Origin: Algoriphagus aestuariicola
GTDB taxonomy: Bacteria > Bacteroidota > Bacteroidia > Cytophagales > Cyclobacteriaceae
Assembly (NCBI RefSeq): GCF_017254835.1
Contig: NZ_JAFKCW010000001.1
Span: 310,001-374,000, forward strand
DNA: 64,000 bases
Direction of reading: 5' to 3'
Shown here: piece after piece, positions 8,744 through 18,596 of the stretch
How positions within the stretch are numbered: the first letter of the stretch is position 1
Layout of the letters: each line of letters starts with the position of its first letter
Translations under genes and position numbers: made by a program
The notes under the pieces: generated by a model
What the model was told of the DNA's origin: nothing
The model's input: only the letters and a program-made list of their open reading frames with translations
Database searches by the model: none

Positions 8744-9546
8744 ATTTAGTAGAGAGAAATTCCTTTTTAGGAAAATATGGGCCTGTCGCTGTAGTTACAG
8801 GGGCAAGTTCGGGAATCGGAAAGGCCATCGCCCTTGAGCTTGGCAAAACCGGATTTGAAGTGATTCTGGTGGGAAGAAATGAATCCTCGCTTTCGAAAGT
8901 AAGTAAGGAAATCGAGACCAAGTTTCAGTCGAAAACCAAAATTCTGGTAGCGGATTTGGGTCAATTGGAGGGCAATCAGCGCGTCTTGGATCAGACAATA
9001 AATTTGCAAGTTGGGCTGATAGTCCTTTCGGCAGGTTTTGGTACTTCGGGCTGCTTTACAGACAGCGATTTGGAGGAAGAGACGGAGCTGGTACAGGTCA
9101 ATTGCCTTTCTCCATTGCGGTTAAGTCACGAATTTTCCAAGCGCTTTTCCGATCAGAAAAGAGGCGGGATAATCTTTTTGAGTTCAATTGTGGCATTCCA
9201 AGGGGTTCCTTTTGCTTCCCACTATGCCGCCACCAAGGCCTATGTGCAATCCTTCGCAGAGGGGTTAAATCGGGAACTGAAATCAAACAAGATGGATGTG
9301 CTAGCCGCAAGCCCCGGACCGGTAGCAAGCGGATTTGCAAGCCGGGCCAAAATGGTGATGGGAAAAACCCTGAAGCCAGAAGATATAGCGTTGCCGATTT
9401 TGGCAGCATTGGGAAAAAAAACCACCGTCTTTCCCGGGTTTCTCACCAAATTTTTGACCGGAGCTCTTATGATTTTGCCCCGCTGGGGGAAAGTTCGAGT
9501 AATGGAATTGGTGATGGGTGGATTCACCAAACATCAAAGAGTCTAG
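8740..9546 (+). CDS. short-chain dehydrogenase/reductase
   Basis: 268 residues, classical SDR. The Rossmann cofactor loop is TGASSGIG (20-27), the catalytic Tyr and Lys are Tyr162 and Lys166 (HYAATKAY), and the upstream Ser lies in FLSSIVAF. The C-terminal region is longer than a minimal SDR and hydrophobic (FLTKFLTGALMILPRWG), resembling DltE/17-beta-HSD-like SDRs that associate with membranes. It begins inside the last codons of the SRPBCC gene (ATGA overlap), so it probably works on the same, possibly hydrophobic, molecule. Substrate unknown. Confidence 0.87.
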   Translation: MNLVERNSFLGKYGPVAVVTGASSGIGKAIALELGKTGFEVILVGRNESSLSKVSKEIETKFQSKTKILVADLGQLEGNQRVLDQTINLQVGLIVLSAGFGTSGCFTDSDLEEETELVQVNCLSPLRLSHEFSKRFSDQKRGGIIFLSSIVAFQGVPFASHYAATKAYVQSFAEGLNRELKSNKMDVLAASPGPVASGFASRAKMVMGKTLKPEDIALPILAALGKKTTVFPGFLTKFLTGALMILPRWGKVRVMELVMGGFTKHQRV

Positions 9547-9711
9547 GTCAATCTCCATGTCCCTGAAAAACCCGGAAAAAAATCCGCAACCTTTTCCGAA
9601 GGGTGGTTAAAGCTTGAAACAATCGAGACTCCTAATCGGTAATGTAAGATGTCGCCTAGATGTCGTATCCGAGTCGTTTTAAGTCCTGTCTGTAAACCTC
9701 AATTTTGACCA

Positions 9712-10530
9712 GTGAATTACGGAGCACAAATTAAATCCCAAAGAATCTCCCAAGGATGGACCCAAAGCGAACTTGCCGATCGCTGTGGCGTAACCCTGAG
9801 GACTATTCAGCGACTGGAAAAAGGGGAGGTCAGGCCAAGTCTGTTTACCCAAACCAGGCTTCAGGATGTCCTTGGAGTTGGATTTGAGGAGGAGGAAAAA
9901 GATCCGGAATTCATGGTAAATGATTCCGTTCAACAAAACTTCTTCAAACGTATGCAGACAGCAATTCCATTCCTTACTTCAAATCGCCGGGTATGGGCAG
10001 GCCTTTTACTCCTTGGGCTTGGTTCCTTTTTCTGGAAAAGCCAATTTCAAAACTCCTTCCTCGAAAATGAATCTTACAAATCCATTTCCAAGGGTTTTGA
10101 AATCCAGACGGTAAACTGCGGGTCGGAAACCGAGTGTGATATTCAGGTAACCCGAAAAAACGAAAATGGGGAAATCCTTTGGCAAAAGGCTTTTGGTGGG
10201 AGTAGCTATGACAAGGCTACAATGGTGCTTGCTACTGCCGACCAAGGGGTCTTGATTTTAGGCTCGACCAGTTCCTTTGGTCAGGGGAATTATGACATTC
10301 TGTTGATCAAAGTGAATCAAAATGGCGAGTTTCTTTGGCAAGAAACCTTCGGGGGCTTTTTCAATGAATACGCCAAAAACATTTCCTACCTGGAGTCTGA
10401 TGCGCAGTACAGGATCGAAGGGAGTCAGCAAACCTGTACCACCCCCAATGTATCGGAGGATTGCGAAATGACTAGATGGAGCTTTCTGATTGACATGAGT
10501 GGGAAAGAAGTGGGTAAAATTGCCGGGTAG
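9712..10530 (+). CDS. XRE-type regulator with membrane anchor and exported domain
   Basis: 272 residues from a GTG start. Residues 3-60 form an XRE helix-turn-helix (RISQGWTQSELADRCGVTLR, then TIQRLEKGEVRPS). A single hydrophobic segment follows at about 92-108 (VWAGLLLLGLGSFFW), and the C-terminal 150 residues look extracytoplasmic, with two related blocks (GEILWQKAFGGSSYDKA and GEFLWQETFGGFFNEYA) like the repeats of propeller-type proteins (KAFGG...DKA signature). This suggests a one-component regulator that senses an envelope signal, or an anchored protein whose HTH domain binds a partner. No obvious target gene is adjacent. Confidence 0.75.
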   Translation: MNYGAQIKSQRISQGWTQSELADRCGVTLRTIQRLEKGEVRPSLFTQTRLQDVLGVGFEEEEKDPEFMVNDSVQQNFFKRMQTAIPFLTSNRRVWAGLLLLGLGSFFWKSQFQNSFLENESYKSISKGFEIQTVNCGSETECDIQVTRKNENGEILWQKAFGGSSYDKATMVLATADQGVLILGSTSSFGQGNYDILLIKVNQNGEFLWQETFGGFFNEYAKNISYLESDAQYRIEGSQQTCTTPNVSEDCEMTRWSFLIDMSGKEVGKIAG

Positions 10531-10730
10531 CCCATGGCAAAAGGAGAAGGATTCTTTTGGTCAAATTGTAAGTTCGACCTAGTTCAGGAATTTTACTCGT
10601 CACAGTTGTGCAAAGGTACTTTTCGAATAGCTTAGCCAAGTTGTAGTAGGATTGTTGCCCCTGACAGGATGCTGTATTCCCCATCGGCATAAACATATTT
10701 TGGTGGGTGTCATTTTTGTGCGATCAAAAA

Positions 10731-11834
10731 CTACTGAGAATCAAACAAATCATGGTCTGGCCAAGTAGGTCTTGAGTTTATTTCGTCGAAAACAGCTTTC
10801 CTTAATTCCACAATTGTGGCGTCGAAGTTTATGGCATTTCCATTGGCAAGAATAGAAAAGCTGAAATTGTCATCTGCTCTCTCCAAAATTGCGGATGTTC
10901 CAGCCATTCCACCGGTGTGAAACCAATTGGTAAATCCAAAATACATTTGGGTCAGGTAATATTCATTCAGTAAATCCTCTTTTTGGCCCAATCTGTCGAT
11001 TCTAGCCATGAACCTGAGTAAGTCTGTCGCTTTAGCTATCCAACCACCTCCTGCATCCATTCGCTTTACATCGATTTCATAAGGAGAGAATTCAGAAGCA
11101 GGATTGTAATAGTTCACTTCATTCTCATGTTTTTCTGACATGAACTTTCTTCCAACCTGCATGGAGGTGATGCCGCATGGTTCCAGGATATTTTTCTTGA
11201 TATAGGCTTCATAGCTTTCCCCACTCACAGCCTCGATTACCCTTCCTAAAATGCAATATCCAAAGTTCGAATAGATCACTGTTGTCCCCGGTTGCTGACT
11301 TGGTGGTTTGGTGTCAAGAATATGGCCTATAAGCTGATCCTGTGGATAGTAGATTGGTAGGAACATCGGATCACTCCCGTCGTTAGGCCAGCCGCCAGCC
11401 TTGTGCTCCAGCAAATGTCTGACAGTGATGGACTTTATTTCATCCGAATATGGTTTGGTGCCAAAAGTTGTTCCCAAGATCGCTCCTTCCCCAAAAACCT
11501 TGCTGTCCAAGTCTAAAAGCTTGTCTTGGGCAAGTTTGTATATTCCGATTGCAGTTATTGGCTTGGAAATACTGGCTATGCGGAAAAGGCTATTGTTTGA
11601 TACAGGCGTAGAAGATTCAACATCAGCTAACCCATAAGATGCCCGATAGACCAAACGTTCCTCTTTCATTATAGCCAATTGAGCTCCAGGAAGACTATAC
11701 CTGGTAATGATTTCCTCGATTTTTTTATCTAGTTTTTGAAATTCATTTTCTGATTTGGGCTCAGTTTCTTCTTCGCATCCCCAAAGAATGGCTAGGGAGA
11801 GCAACGCAAACGAGAGCTTGAAAAATTTCATCAT
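10731..11834 (-). CDS. serine hydrolase lipoprotein (beta-lactamase class C fold)
   Basis: About 367 residues from the ATG at 11834; a further in-frame start 66 bases upstream exists, but the one chosen puts a normal lipoprotein signal (KFFKLSFALLSLAILWGC) at the N-terminus. The penicillin-binding-protein/class C beta-lactamase fold shows SxxK as SISK, the Tyr motif as IYSNFGY, and the third-strand motif as HTGG. Such enzymes are esterases, D-aminopeptidases or amidases more often than true beta-lactamases. Lipid anchoring suggests action at the outer membrane or cell surface. It is monocistronic. Confidence 0.85.
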   Translation of the reverse strand: MMKFFKLSFALLSLAILWGCEEETEPKSENEFQKLDKKIEEIITRYSLPGAQLAIMKEERLVYRASYGLADVESSTPVSNNSLFRIASISKPITAIGIYKLAQDKLLDLDSKVFGEGAILGTTFGTKPYSDEIKSITVRHLLEHKAGGWPNDGSDPMFLPIYYPQDQLIGHILDTKPPSQQPGTTVIYSNFGYCILGRVIEAVSGESYEAYIKKNILEPCGITSMQVGRKFMSEKHENEVNYYNPASEFSPYEIDVKRMDAGGGWIAKATDLLRFMARIDRLGQKEDLLNEYYLTQMYFGFTNWFHTGGMAGTSAILERADDNFSFSILANGNAINFDATIVELRKAVFDEINSRPTWPDHDLFDSQ

Positions 11835-12102
11835 GATGATCGATTTCTTGTGTAAGGATTTGCACTGAAAAACTGAAATCATTTGAAAAGAAACCGGCAT
11901 AGTTGAAATCCGGTTTTACCTTGAAAAGCCAATGCGTCATTCAAATTATTGATATTCAATAGATTAATTTACAATATTTACTTCTTGTTATTTGAGTTTT
12001 TGCAAATATTATCATCTTGGCTACAATCTAAGACGAAGCCAAAGGGAATTTGGCGCCTACCAAAGCGTTTACAGTGGAGAGGGACCTCTCCTGGTTTTCT
12101 AA

Positions 12103-12339
12103 AGTAGCGACTGGGCTTTTAAGCTGGAGGATTTTGAAAAAGGTAAAGAAACTGGGCTTGGATCGTTTCTTTTCATGAGATCAAGCGGGCAGCAATTGGG
12201 CGAATTGACCAAGTTGATCGAAGCCGGAATTATCCTTCCGGTGATGGACCAAGTGTTTCCCTTGAGCGAAATCAACGAGGCAATGAGCTATATCGAGAGT
12301 GGTAGAGCCAAAGGCTAAGTGGTGGTGAAGGTGAAGTAG
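12103..12339 (+). pseudogene. remnant of NAD(P)-dependent alcohol dehydrogenase C-terminus
   Basis: Reading in the frame of AGA at 12178 gives a clear C-terminal fragment of a medium-chain dehydrogenase/quinone oxidoreductase: GLGSFLFMRSSGQQLGELTK, then LIEAGIILPVMDQVFPLSEI and AMSYIESGRAKG. The normal ending GKVVVKVK is interrupted because the Lys codon has become TAA (12316-12318); the genuine stop follows at 12337. No start or Rossmann domain is present upstream (stop at 12100). It is the relic of a gene otherwise deleted. Confidence 0.75.
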
Positions 12340-12386
12340 GGACACCCAAAAATGGCAAGGTGAATTTTAAAAATCAGCTCAGAATT

Positions 12387-12842
12387 TCACCAATCCGCTT
12401 CGTCTGAGAACAATTCAGCAGGTTGTTCCCCGGTTTTCATTGGCCAAACACTAGTCAGGATAACGTCCTTATCCACCACTTCGTAGCCCATAATCACTGT
12501 CCCCGAACTGCAAAATTCATATTTCAGAAAAAGGTTTTTCTGGTCGTTGTCTCCTAATTTTCTGTACGTTTTAAGAAGCTTGAAATCTTTGGAATCGTCA
12601 CATTGCCCCTTAAAATATTCCTGAAGGTTTTTTATGAACTTAGCTTTGTTTTGTTCTACGATTTCTTCAGGCAAATTAGTGGGCAAACTCACCAGGTGGG
12701 CGGATAATTTTTCGAAACTATCCAGATTGCTGAAAAAGGCTTTTGAATCATTCTCGGCCAGTTCTTCATAGCTTTTCGTCTGACAGCCAATGCTGGCGAT
12801 AATCAAGCATGCGCAGATCAATTTTCCAAAGGCGATTTTCAT
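12387..12842 (-). CDS. hypothetical lipoprotein
   Basis: 151 residues with a lipoprotein signal peptide (LICACLIIASIGC, then QTKSYEEL). The mature part is a helical N-terminal half (ALENDSKAF-like acidic helices) and a beta-rich C-terminal half (LKYEFCSSGTVIMGYEVVDK). It has two Cys residues (QCDDSK and EFCSS) that might form a disulfide. I do not recognise a family. It faces the alcohol-dehydrogenase relic and has no operon partner. Confidence 0.65.
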   Translation of the reverse strand: MKIAFGKLICACLIIASIGCQTKSYEELAENDSKAFFSNLDSFEKLSAHLVSLPTNLPEEIVEQNKAKFIKNLQEYFKGQCDDSKDFKLLKTYRKLGDNDQKNLFLKYEFCSSGTVIMGYEVVDKDVILTSVWPMKTGEQPAELFSDEADW

Positions 12843-13186
12843 GTTCAGATGTTTTAGAATTTAAAAGCAAAAATGGCAAGCAGACTAAGTTAATAATTCA
12901 GCTGGGTATAGTCTGCATCTGCACCAAATTATTGCAATCAATTTCTAATTAGTTTTACAAAAAGGATCTTTGATAATCAAGGAGCTCTATTTGTAGCTGG
13001 TTTGTTGTAGCCGGAACCTGTCGGGGCAGTCAAAAAAATCTGTCTTCGACCTTTTCCGAAGAATTGAACCAAAGTAAGTAGTGAGGAGTGTAAAAACACT
13101 TCTCGTGGGTTTTGATAGGCAGCTAAATTGACGAAACCAATTGCAGGAAAAGATTGTGTTTTAGTTTAGGGCTGAGACAATGAGAC
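12843..13186. other. intergenic region, no gene seen
   Basis: 344 bases between two divergent genes. No open frame, tRNA or strong hairpin was found. It presumably holds the promoters of the lipoprotein gene and the DUF2784 gene. Confidence 0.45.
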
Positions 13187-13567
13187 ATGTGGCTGAATTT
13201 ACTTGATTACTTTTTGACGGTGCTTCACCTGCTGATAATCGGGTTAAATCTTTTGGGATGGATTTGGCCCACTACGAGGCGATTGCATCTTTGGTGTGTC
13301 TTGATGACTGCCGCTTCCTGGCTCGGCTTGGGAATCTGGTTTGGTATAGGATATTGTCCCCTTACCGATTGGCAGTGGCAGGTAAAGTCCAAACTGGGAG
13401 AAACAGATTTGCCCAATTCATTCATCAAATATTGGATAGATAGGATGGCTGGCATAGATGCCGATCCGGTGACGATTGACGTGGCGACAGCTATCTCCTT
13501 TGCGCTTGTATTCCTGATTGCTATCTATCACAACATCTTGAAAAAACGGAAGCCGAAATCCAGCTAA
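13187..13567 (+). CDS. DUF2784 integral membrane protein
   Basis: 126 residues with three to four hydrophobic helices: LDYFLTVLHLLIIGLNLLGW, then LWCVLMTAASWLGLGIWFGI, and ISFALVFLIAIYHNIL. The short conserved motif GYCPLTDWQWQVK with its Cys after helix two, and a Tyr/Trp-rich start, match the DUF2784 family of small inner-membrane proteins of unknown function. Length agrees with the family. It is isolated, and its C-terminus is basic (KKRKPKSS), consistent with a cytoplasmic end. Confidence 0.8.
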   Translation: MWLNLLDYFLTVLHLLIIGLNLLGWIWPTTRRLHLWCVLMTAASWLGLGIWFGIGYCPLTDWQWQVKSKLGETDLPNSFIKYWIDRMAGIDADPVTIDVATAISFALVFLIAIYHNILKKRKPKSS

Positions 13568-13774
13568 TTCCTTTCCTTCTTAATTATTCCCGGAAGACCC
13601 GAAAATAAACTGACTGATGGTGTGACCGAGGCGTTTGGCAAACTAAATCTAGTTAAATGCCAAACCATGGTCAGGCTGGAAATCAAACAGTAGAGGAGTC
13701 AATACTTAGACTACGCCTAGGTGGGAGACCTAAGCAAATCTAATGTTAGGCAATGCAAAGGGCTATAAAGATTC

Positions 13775-15349
13775 CTACCTTAATTCCCTTACCAGCCGAA
13801 ATCCGACATCATATCCGTTTCCCGGGCCTGCCCCATGAAATAGGTAAGTCGCATTGGTGACGTCTGAGGTAATACTACCGCCTTTTAAAACATGAACCTC
13901 GCCTTTAGCGGGTGGGACGGGGCCAGCAAAAATCTCGTTGTTGTAAAAATCTTCCACCCATTCCCAGACATTGCCCAGCATATCATGTACTCCCCAAAGG
14001 TTGGGTTCTTTGGTGCCCACAGGCTTTGTGGTTCCTTTATCGGTCTGTTGAATCCAGGCTTTCTCGCGGGTTTCCGTCCAAGATAGCAATTCCTCATTTC
14101 CTGCTCTGGCCGCATATTCCCACTCAAATTCTGAGGGTAATCGGTATTTGTAGAGGGTATCCATCGAATTCAGCTTTTTCAAAAAATCCTGGACCATCTC
14201 CCAAGTGACATTGTCTACCGGGTAGGATTCCGTAGGCTCTCCCAATTTTTCCTCGTTGAAAAGAGAAGGATTGAAACCCATGACCTTTTCCCATTGCTCT
14301 TGAGTCACCTCATATTTTCCAATGAAATAGGGCTGATCCAGACTTACCAAAAAACCTGGTCTGGAGTCCCGTTCAGCCATTTCCTGGCAAAGCTTAAATT
14401 CATTTTCAGTCCATTTGCTTTCTTCAGGAATATCCCGGGTATCGGGGAAGCTTGGACATTCAATTTCGATTTTCCCTACCAGCATTTTACCGGGTTCGAT
14501 CCGGACGAATTCCATCTCGATGCTATCCGGTGCTGAAGGCACGGTCTTTTCGGAAGGAGAAGAACCTGAGGAAATCACCCCCGTTTCCGGTTTGAGTTCT
14601 TTGATCAGGATATTCCTAAACTGGTGCGATGCCTCGGGCCGCCAGGAAAAATCACAGCACCGTCCACCCGGAACAGGCTGCAAAGTGGCACTCCAATGCA
14701 ATTGAAAGGCTATCATTCCTTCCTTCGCATCCCCAATCAAATCGTTCCGCTCCCCTTCTGCATCCCACATTTTTTGGCTGTTTATCCAAAGGGATATTTT
14801 GGGTGTATCTCCAGTGAATCGGATCCGAAAACTATTCCAGTCTCCCTTTTTCCAAACTTCTTCGAGATTTTCTATCCGGGCATTGGCAGTCGTTCTTTGC
14901 AGTTCCCCGATTAGATTTCCGGTTCCCCGCTCTCCATCTCCGGCCAATTCCAACTGATAGGCCGTCCCACTTTCACTGGATCTGAGGAATATTCCCCCGT
15001 TCGTGCCGGGATAGCCTTTAAACTCAAGGGATAACTCAAAGTCCCGGTATTTTTTATCCGTCAGGATAATCCCACCCTGTCCGTAAGGATATTGCTTCAT
15101 AACCAATGCCCCATTCTCGACAAAGAAATTGCCCATGGTGCCATGATGGTTGGTTTTGCTGATGTGCCAACCGGCTAGATCTTTCCCGTTGAAAATGGGG
15201 CCAAATTCTTGGGGATTGGGTACCTGTTGCGCAAAACAGAAATTGCAGACCAACAACAAGCATAACACCACTGACATTCTCCCGATCAAATTCGGGCTAG
15301 GAAGGGAAATAGGAAGCTTGATTTGCAAGGGTAGAGTAGTTTTCGCCAT
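13775..15349 (-). CDS. DUF1080 (3-keto-disaccharide hydrolase) / SUMF1 fusion
   Basis: 524 residues. After a signal peptide (LCLLLVCNFCFAQQ), residues about 46-255 form a DUF1080/3-keto-disaccharide-hydrolase concanavalin-like domain (IFNGKDLAGWHI, GTNGGIFLRSSE). Residues about 278-523 form a formylglycine-generating-enzyme-like SUMF1 domain (FIGKYEVTQEQWEKVMGFNP, YRLPSEFEWEYAARAG, LGNVWEWVEDF, GFRLVREL). The copper-binding Cys pair needed for true formylglycine formation is not evident, so this is more likely a binding or structural SUMF1 domain. The start is six bases after the upstream stop, so it is cotranscribed with the propeller-cytochrome gene; an internal ATG at 15277 gives a more compact signal peptide. 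Confidence 0.85.
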   Translation of the reverse strand: MAKTTLPLQIKLPISLPSPNLIGRMSVVLCLLLVCNFCFAQQVPNPQEFGPIFNGKDLAGWHISKTNHHGTMGNFFVENGALVMKQYPYGQGGIILTDKKYRDFELSLEFKGYPGTNGGIFLRSSESGTAYQLELAGDGERGTGNLIGELQRTTANARIENLEEVWKKGDWNSFRIRFTGDTPKISLWINSQKMWDAEGERNDLIGDAKEGMIAFQLHWSATLQPVPGGRCCDFSWRPEASHQFRNILIKELKPETGVISSGSSPSEKTVPSAPDSIEMEFVRIEPGKMLVGKIEIECPSFPDTRDIPEESKWTENEFKLCQEMAERDSRPGFLVSLDQPYFIGKYEVTQEQWEKVMGFNPSLFNEEKLGEPTESYPVDNVTWEMVQDFLKKLNSMDTLYKYRLPSEFEWEYAARAGNEELLSWTETREKAWIQQTDKGTTKPVGTKEPNLWGVHDMLGNVWEWVEDFYNNEIFAGPVPPAKGEVHVLKGGSITSDVTNATYLFHGAGPGNGYDVGFRLVRELR

Positions 15350-15355
15350 TAGGAT

Positions 15356-18172
15356 TTATTTGATAAACTCGATTCCCGTCATCATAACCAAGGCATCGCT
15401 TCCCTTTGCCGCGGGATTTTTTACTACGATGTATAGGTCATGGATTCCTTCTGCCTCTGACACATCGATAATGGCAGGAGCGCCCATTGCTTCCCCAAAG
15501 AAAGGGCCTTTTTCACCTTTTGGTGCTGCAGGTATGGTAAATGGCTCACCAACCAAACGTCCATCGGGACTTCCCAATCTGATCTCTATGGTGGCCCCCA
15601 CAAAATGGGACCAGTGCCAAAACCTGTTCGGAGCACCGATTTTTACCTGATTGATTCCCGTCAGGTCAATCTTGTTAAATCCAATGTAACCGCCTTTTCC
15701 TGTAAATATGAATCCCGGATCATTGGTGGAAGGCGTATAGGATATCCCGGTTTCTGAGAAGAGATCTGCATCTTCGGGCGCCAAAATAGGAAACCTAAGC
15801 AGAAAGTAGTCGGCGCCGGATAGCTCCAGGCCTTCTGTCTCATTTGAACCTCCGTCCGTATAGCTTGCCAAAAATACATAGGAGCCCATCTCCAAAGGAG
15901 TGCGGAAATAAGAATCCAGCCTTCCTCCGCGTCCCTTCTTTTCATAGGCTTGGGTCTGGTATTTTCCCGAGCTTCCCAAACGAATGCTGGTCGCGTCTTC
16001 AATATTGATCTCCAATATATAATCGATGATTTGAGAGATTTCAGGGCTACTTAGGGTTGGCTGGGGAGGCATTGCGATATCGCCCCATTTGCCCGATCCA
16101 CCTTCTGCAATGCTTTTGGTCAGTATTTCATAGGCCTTTGGATTTCCTCGATACTTCAGGGCAACATCCTGAAAAGCTGGACCGACCAATTTTTTGGTCT
16201 CAGTATGGCAGGAGACGCAATTGTACTTTTGTACCAAGGCTTTTGCATTTAGGTGTTTTAATTGGGTGTCAGTATTCAGCTCACCTTGCTTGTTCAGGCG
16301 CTCCAATTGCGGATAACCCATGCCGGAGGGAATGTATTGGGCCGTGACTAGGACTTTGTCTTTTTCGATGCTGCCATCGGGATCTGTGACAGAAACTTCA
16401 TAGCGGATGATGGCATCCGGGAAGTAAAAACTTTGGTTTCCTTCCACTAGCTTGAATTTTACCTGGGGTTTGCTGTTACCGACAGTGACAACGAAGGAAT
16501 CCGAGGAAGTAAGCCCGCTGGGATCAGCTATTTCCAGTTTGACCTCATACTTCCCTTCCTCTTCCAGTTTTGATGTAGGGTTGGCTGTTTCGAAAGTCTG
16601 TTGAGTATTACCATCGATCTTTTTGACAGTCCATTGATATGTCAGAGGATCACCGTCCAAATCAAGGCTTCCTTCTGATGACAGTTGTAATTCCAGGGGA
16701 GCCTTTCCATCCATTGCAGATGAACTGGCTGCTGCGATGGGTGCTCTATTTCCGGCATTGTATTCAATTCTGGATATTTTCCCCGATCCTCCTATCCCAT
16801 ATTCTACCAAATACAAATCCCCGTTTGGACTGAAATCCATATCCAAAGGCTGGCTGTGGGTGTGCATTTCCGCAGGAAGAAACCGCTCAAGGGAAGTTAC
16901 CTTGGAGCGATCTTCATCCATTTCTATCACCATGATAAAATTGCGGACGTAATCGGTGACAAACCACTTGCCTTCAAAGTACTTAGGAAATACCCTTTCG
17001 GCCGTTTCAGAAAAATCAGCCTTCCTAAATATTGGTCCACCCACCGCTGAACGTGCTGCACTTCCAAGAATTGGCCACTCTTCTGACACCTGATAAGGAT
17101 AGGCGATCAGTGCCGGCTGAGCAGGAGGGAGGATTTTGAGTCCAGTATTGTTGGGGGAATCGTTATAGCTGGAGTCGGGATCATAGGCTTTTCCATAATT
17201 CCCGGTGCTGTAGTCATAACTCTTGTAAGCTCTGTTGTAGCCAATAAAGTAGGGCCAACCAAAATTTCCGGCTCTTTTGGCGACGTTGAACTCATCATAG
17301 CCCATCGGCCCTAATTCCTCCGAATCCACTCCTGCATCCGGTCCAACCTCCCCCCAGTGCAGGTATTGGGTTTTGGAGTCAATGGATACCCGCCATGGGT
17401 TTCGGTTGCCCATGATATAGATCTCAGGCAATGTATTTGGGCTACCCTGGGCAAACAAATTGCCTTCGGGAATGCTGTAGCTGCCATCGGATTGAGGCTT
17501 TATCCGAATGATGGTTCCCCTCAGATCATTCGTATTCCCGGCGGTACGTGCTTCATCTTGCCCTCTTCCACCTTCATTAGTAAATGGAAGTGGGGAATAT
17601 TGGGTAGCATGCGAGTCTGCTCCGATGCTGAGGTATAGATTTCCCCCATTATCCCAAGTCATTCCGCCCCCGAAATGCGAACCATCCGGCTGTTCCCAGG
17701 GAATTGTCAGGATGATCTTTTCAGTGGCTATATCCAGCTTGCCATCATTTTCCAATTCAAATCTGGAAAGTCGCATGGCCTCTCCCTTGTCCGCTTCCGC
17801 CGAATAGAAAAGATACAGCAGTTTACTTTTTTCAAATTCCCTGTCCAACAATATCCCGATCAATCCGGGCGCAGGCGCTTTGGCAAGATTCAGTTTTCCC
17901 AAGAGTTCAACAGATCCGGTGTTTTCATTGAACCTTTTGACCTGACCAATTCGCTCAATCCAATACACCTGTCCACTTTTGTCAAATTCCAGTTGCAGGG
18001 GTTCTTCCAAGCCTTCCACCACCACTTTCTGGGTGAATCGACTCTCCTCAGGCCGAATAGCTTCCTCGTTCGTGGGTGTTTCTTTACAGGCAATTCCCAG
18101 TCCCAAAATCAGGATCAACACCAACTTCAATCCTGGATACGAATGGGGCGACGGTGACTTGGACATATTCAT
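15356..18172 (-). CDS. propeller-PKD-cytochrome c-CBM lipoprotein (sugar dehydrogenase-like)
   Basis: 938 residues. A lipoprotein signal ends in GLGIACKE. Residues about 45-470 are a glucose/sorbosone-dehydrogenase-like beta-propeller (RFTQKVVVEGLEEPLQLEFD, GADSHATQYSPLPF, YIMGNRNPWRVSI). A PKD domain follows (about 476-570), then a class I cytochrome c with haem site CVSCH near residue 650 and a likely axial Met in AMPPQPTLS. The last 180 residues look like a CBM6-type carbohydrate-binding domain. It is likely a surface or periplasmic dehydrogenase in which the cytochrome takes electrons from sugar oxidation at the propeller; the PQQ cofactor is inferred from the family. The downstream DUF1080-SUMF1 gene suggests joint work on oxidised (3-keto) disaccharides. 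Confidence 0.88.
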   Translation of the reverse strand: MNMSKSPSPHSYPGLKLVLILILGLGIACKETPTNEEAIRPEESRFTQKVVVEGLEEPLQLEFDKSGQVYWIERIGQVKRFNENTGSVELLGKLNLAKAPAPGLIGILLDREFEKSKLLYLFYSAEADKGEAMRLSRFELENDGKLDIATEKIILTIPWEQPDGSHFGGGMTWDNGGNLYLSIGADSHATQYSPLPFTNEGGRGQDEARTAGNTNDLRGTIIRIKPQSDGSYSIPEGNLFAQGSPNTLPEIYIMGNRNPWRVSIDSKTQYLHWGEVGPDAGVDSEELGPMGYDEFNVAKRAGNFGWPYFIGYNRAYKSYDYSTGNYGKAYDPDSSYNDSPNNTGLKILPPAQPALIAYPYQVSEEWPILGSAARSAVGGPIFRKADFSETAERVFPKYFEGKWFVTDYVRNFIMVIEMDEDRSKVTSLERFLPAEMHTHSQPLDMDFSPNGDLYLVEYGIGGSGKISRIEYNAGNRAPIAAASSSAMDGKAPLELQLSSEGSLDLDGDPLTYQWTVKKIDGNTQQTFETANPTSKLEEEGKYEVKLEIADPSGLTSSDSFVVTVGNSKPQVKFKLVEGNQSFYFPDAIIRYEVSVTDPDGSIEKDKVLVTAQYIPSGMGYPQLERLNKQGELNTDTQLKHLNAKALVQKYNCVSCHTETKKLVGPAFQDVALKYRGNPKAYEILTKSIAEGGSGKWGDIAMPPQPTLSSPEISQIIDYILEINIEDATSIRLGSSGKYQTQAYEKKGRGGRLDSYFRTPLEMGSYVFLASYTDGGSNETEGLELSGADYFLLRFPILAPEDADLFSETGISYTPSTNDPGFIFTGKGGYIGFNKIDLTGINQVKIGAPNRFWHWSHFVGATIEIRLGSPDGRLVGEPFTIPAAPKGEKGPFFGEAMGAPAIIDVSEAEGIHDLYIVVKNPAAKGSDALVMMTGIEFIK

Positions 18173-18596
18173 TGAGGAAACCTTGGCAAATGGGAATAGG
18201 TGTCAAAGGTCGAATTTGTGATTGGAATAGAAAAAGGATAACTGATAGCCGGCAATTTGTTGAACCTGCTTCTATATCAGTGCTTGTGATATTTCGACGC
18301 ACCCAATTTTTGTTTGGCTAATTTTTTATCTCTAGCGAAAAGCAAATTCGTTTTGAAATAATAAAGGCAGCATCGAGCATCAGAGTAACTTTAATAAAGC
18401 TTTTTAACCAAAGGCAAGCTTGCAGCACGGACAAACCACGATCAGACACGTGTCCTTTTATCTCCCCTATGCCTGTTTTTTCAAAGATCTGGGGGATAGG
18501 AGCCCCAAAGATGCTTCGTCGCGATTACCTCACTTTTCCAAGTATTATGATTCAACAGGATTGGATTTCGATTTTATTAATCTCTGGCTTTCAAAA
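18173..18596. other. intergenic region, no gene seen
   Basis: 424 bases upstream of the propeller-cytochrome gene and downstream of the FAD oxidoreductase gene. A 61-codon frame at 18420-18605 has no recognisable features. The part next to 18172 presumably contains the operon promoter. Confidence 0.45.
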
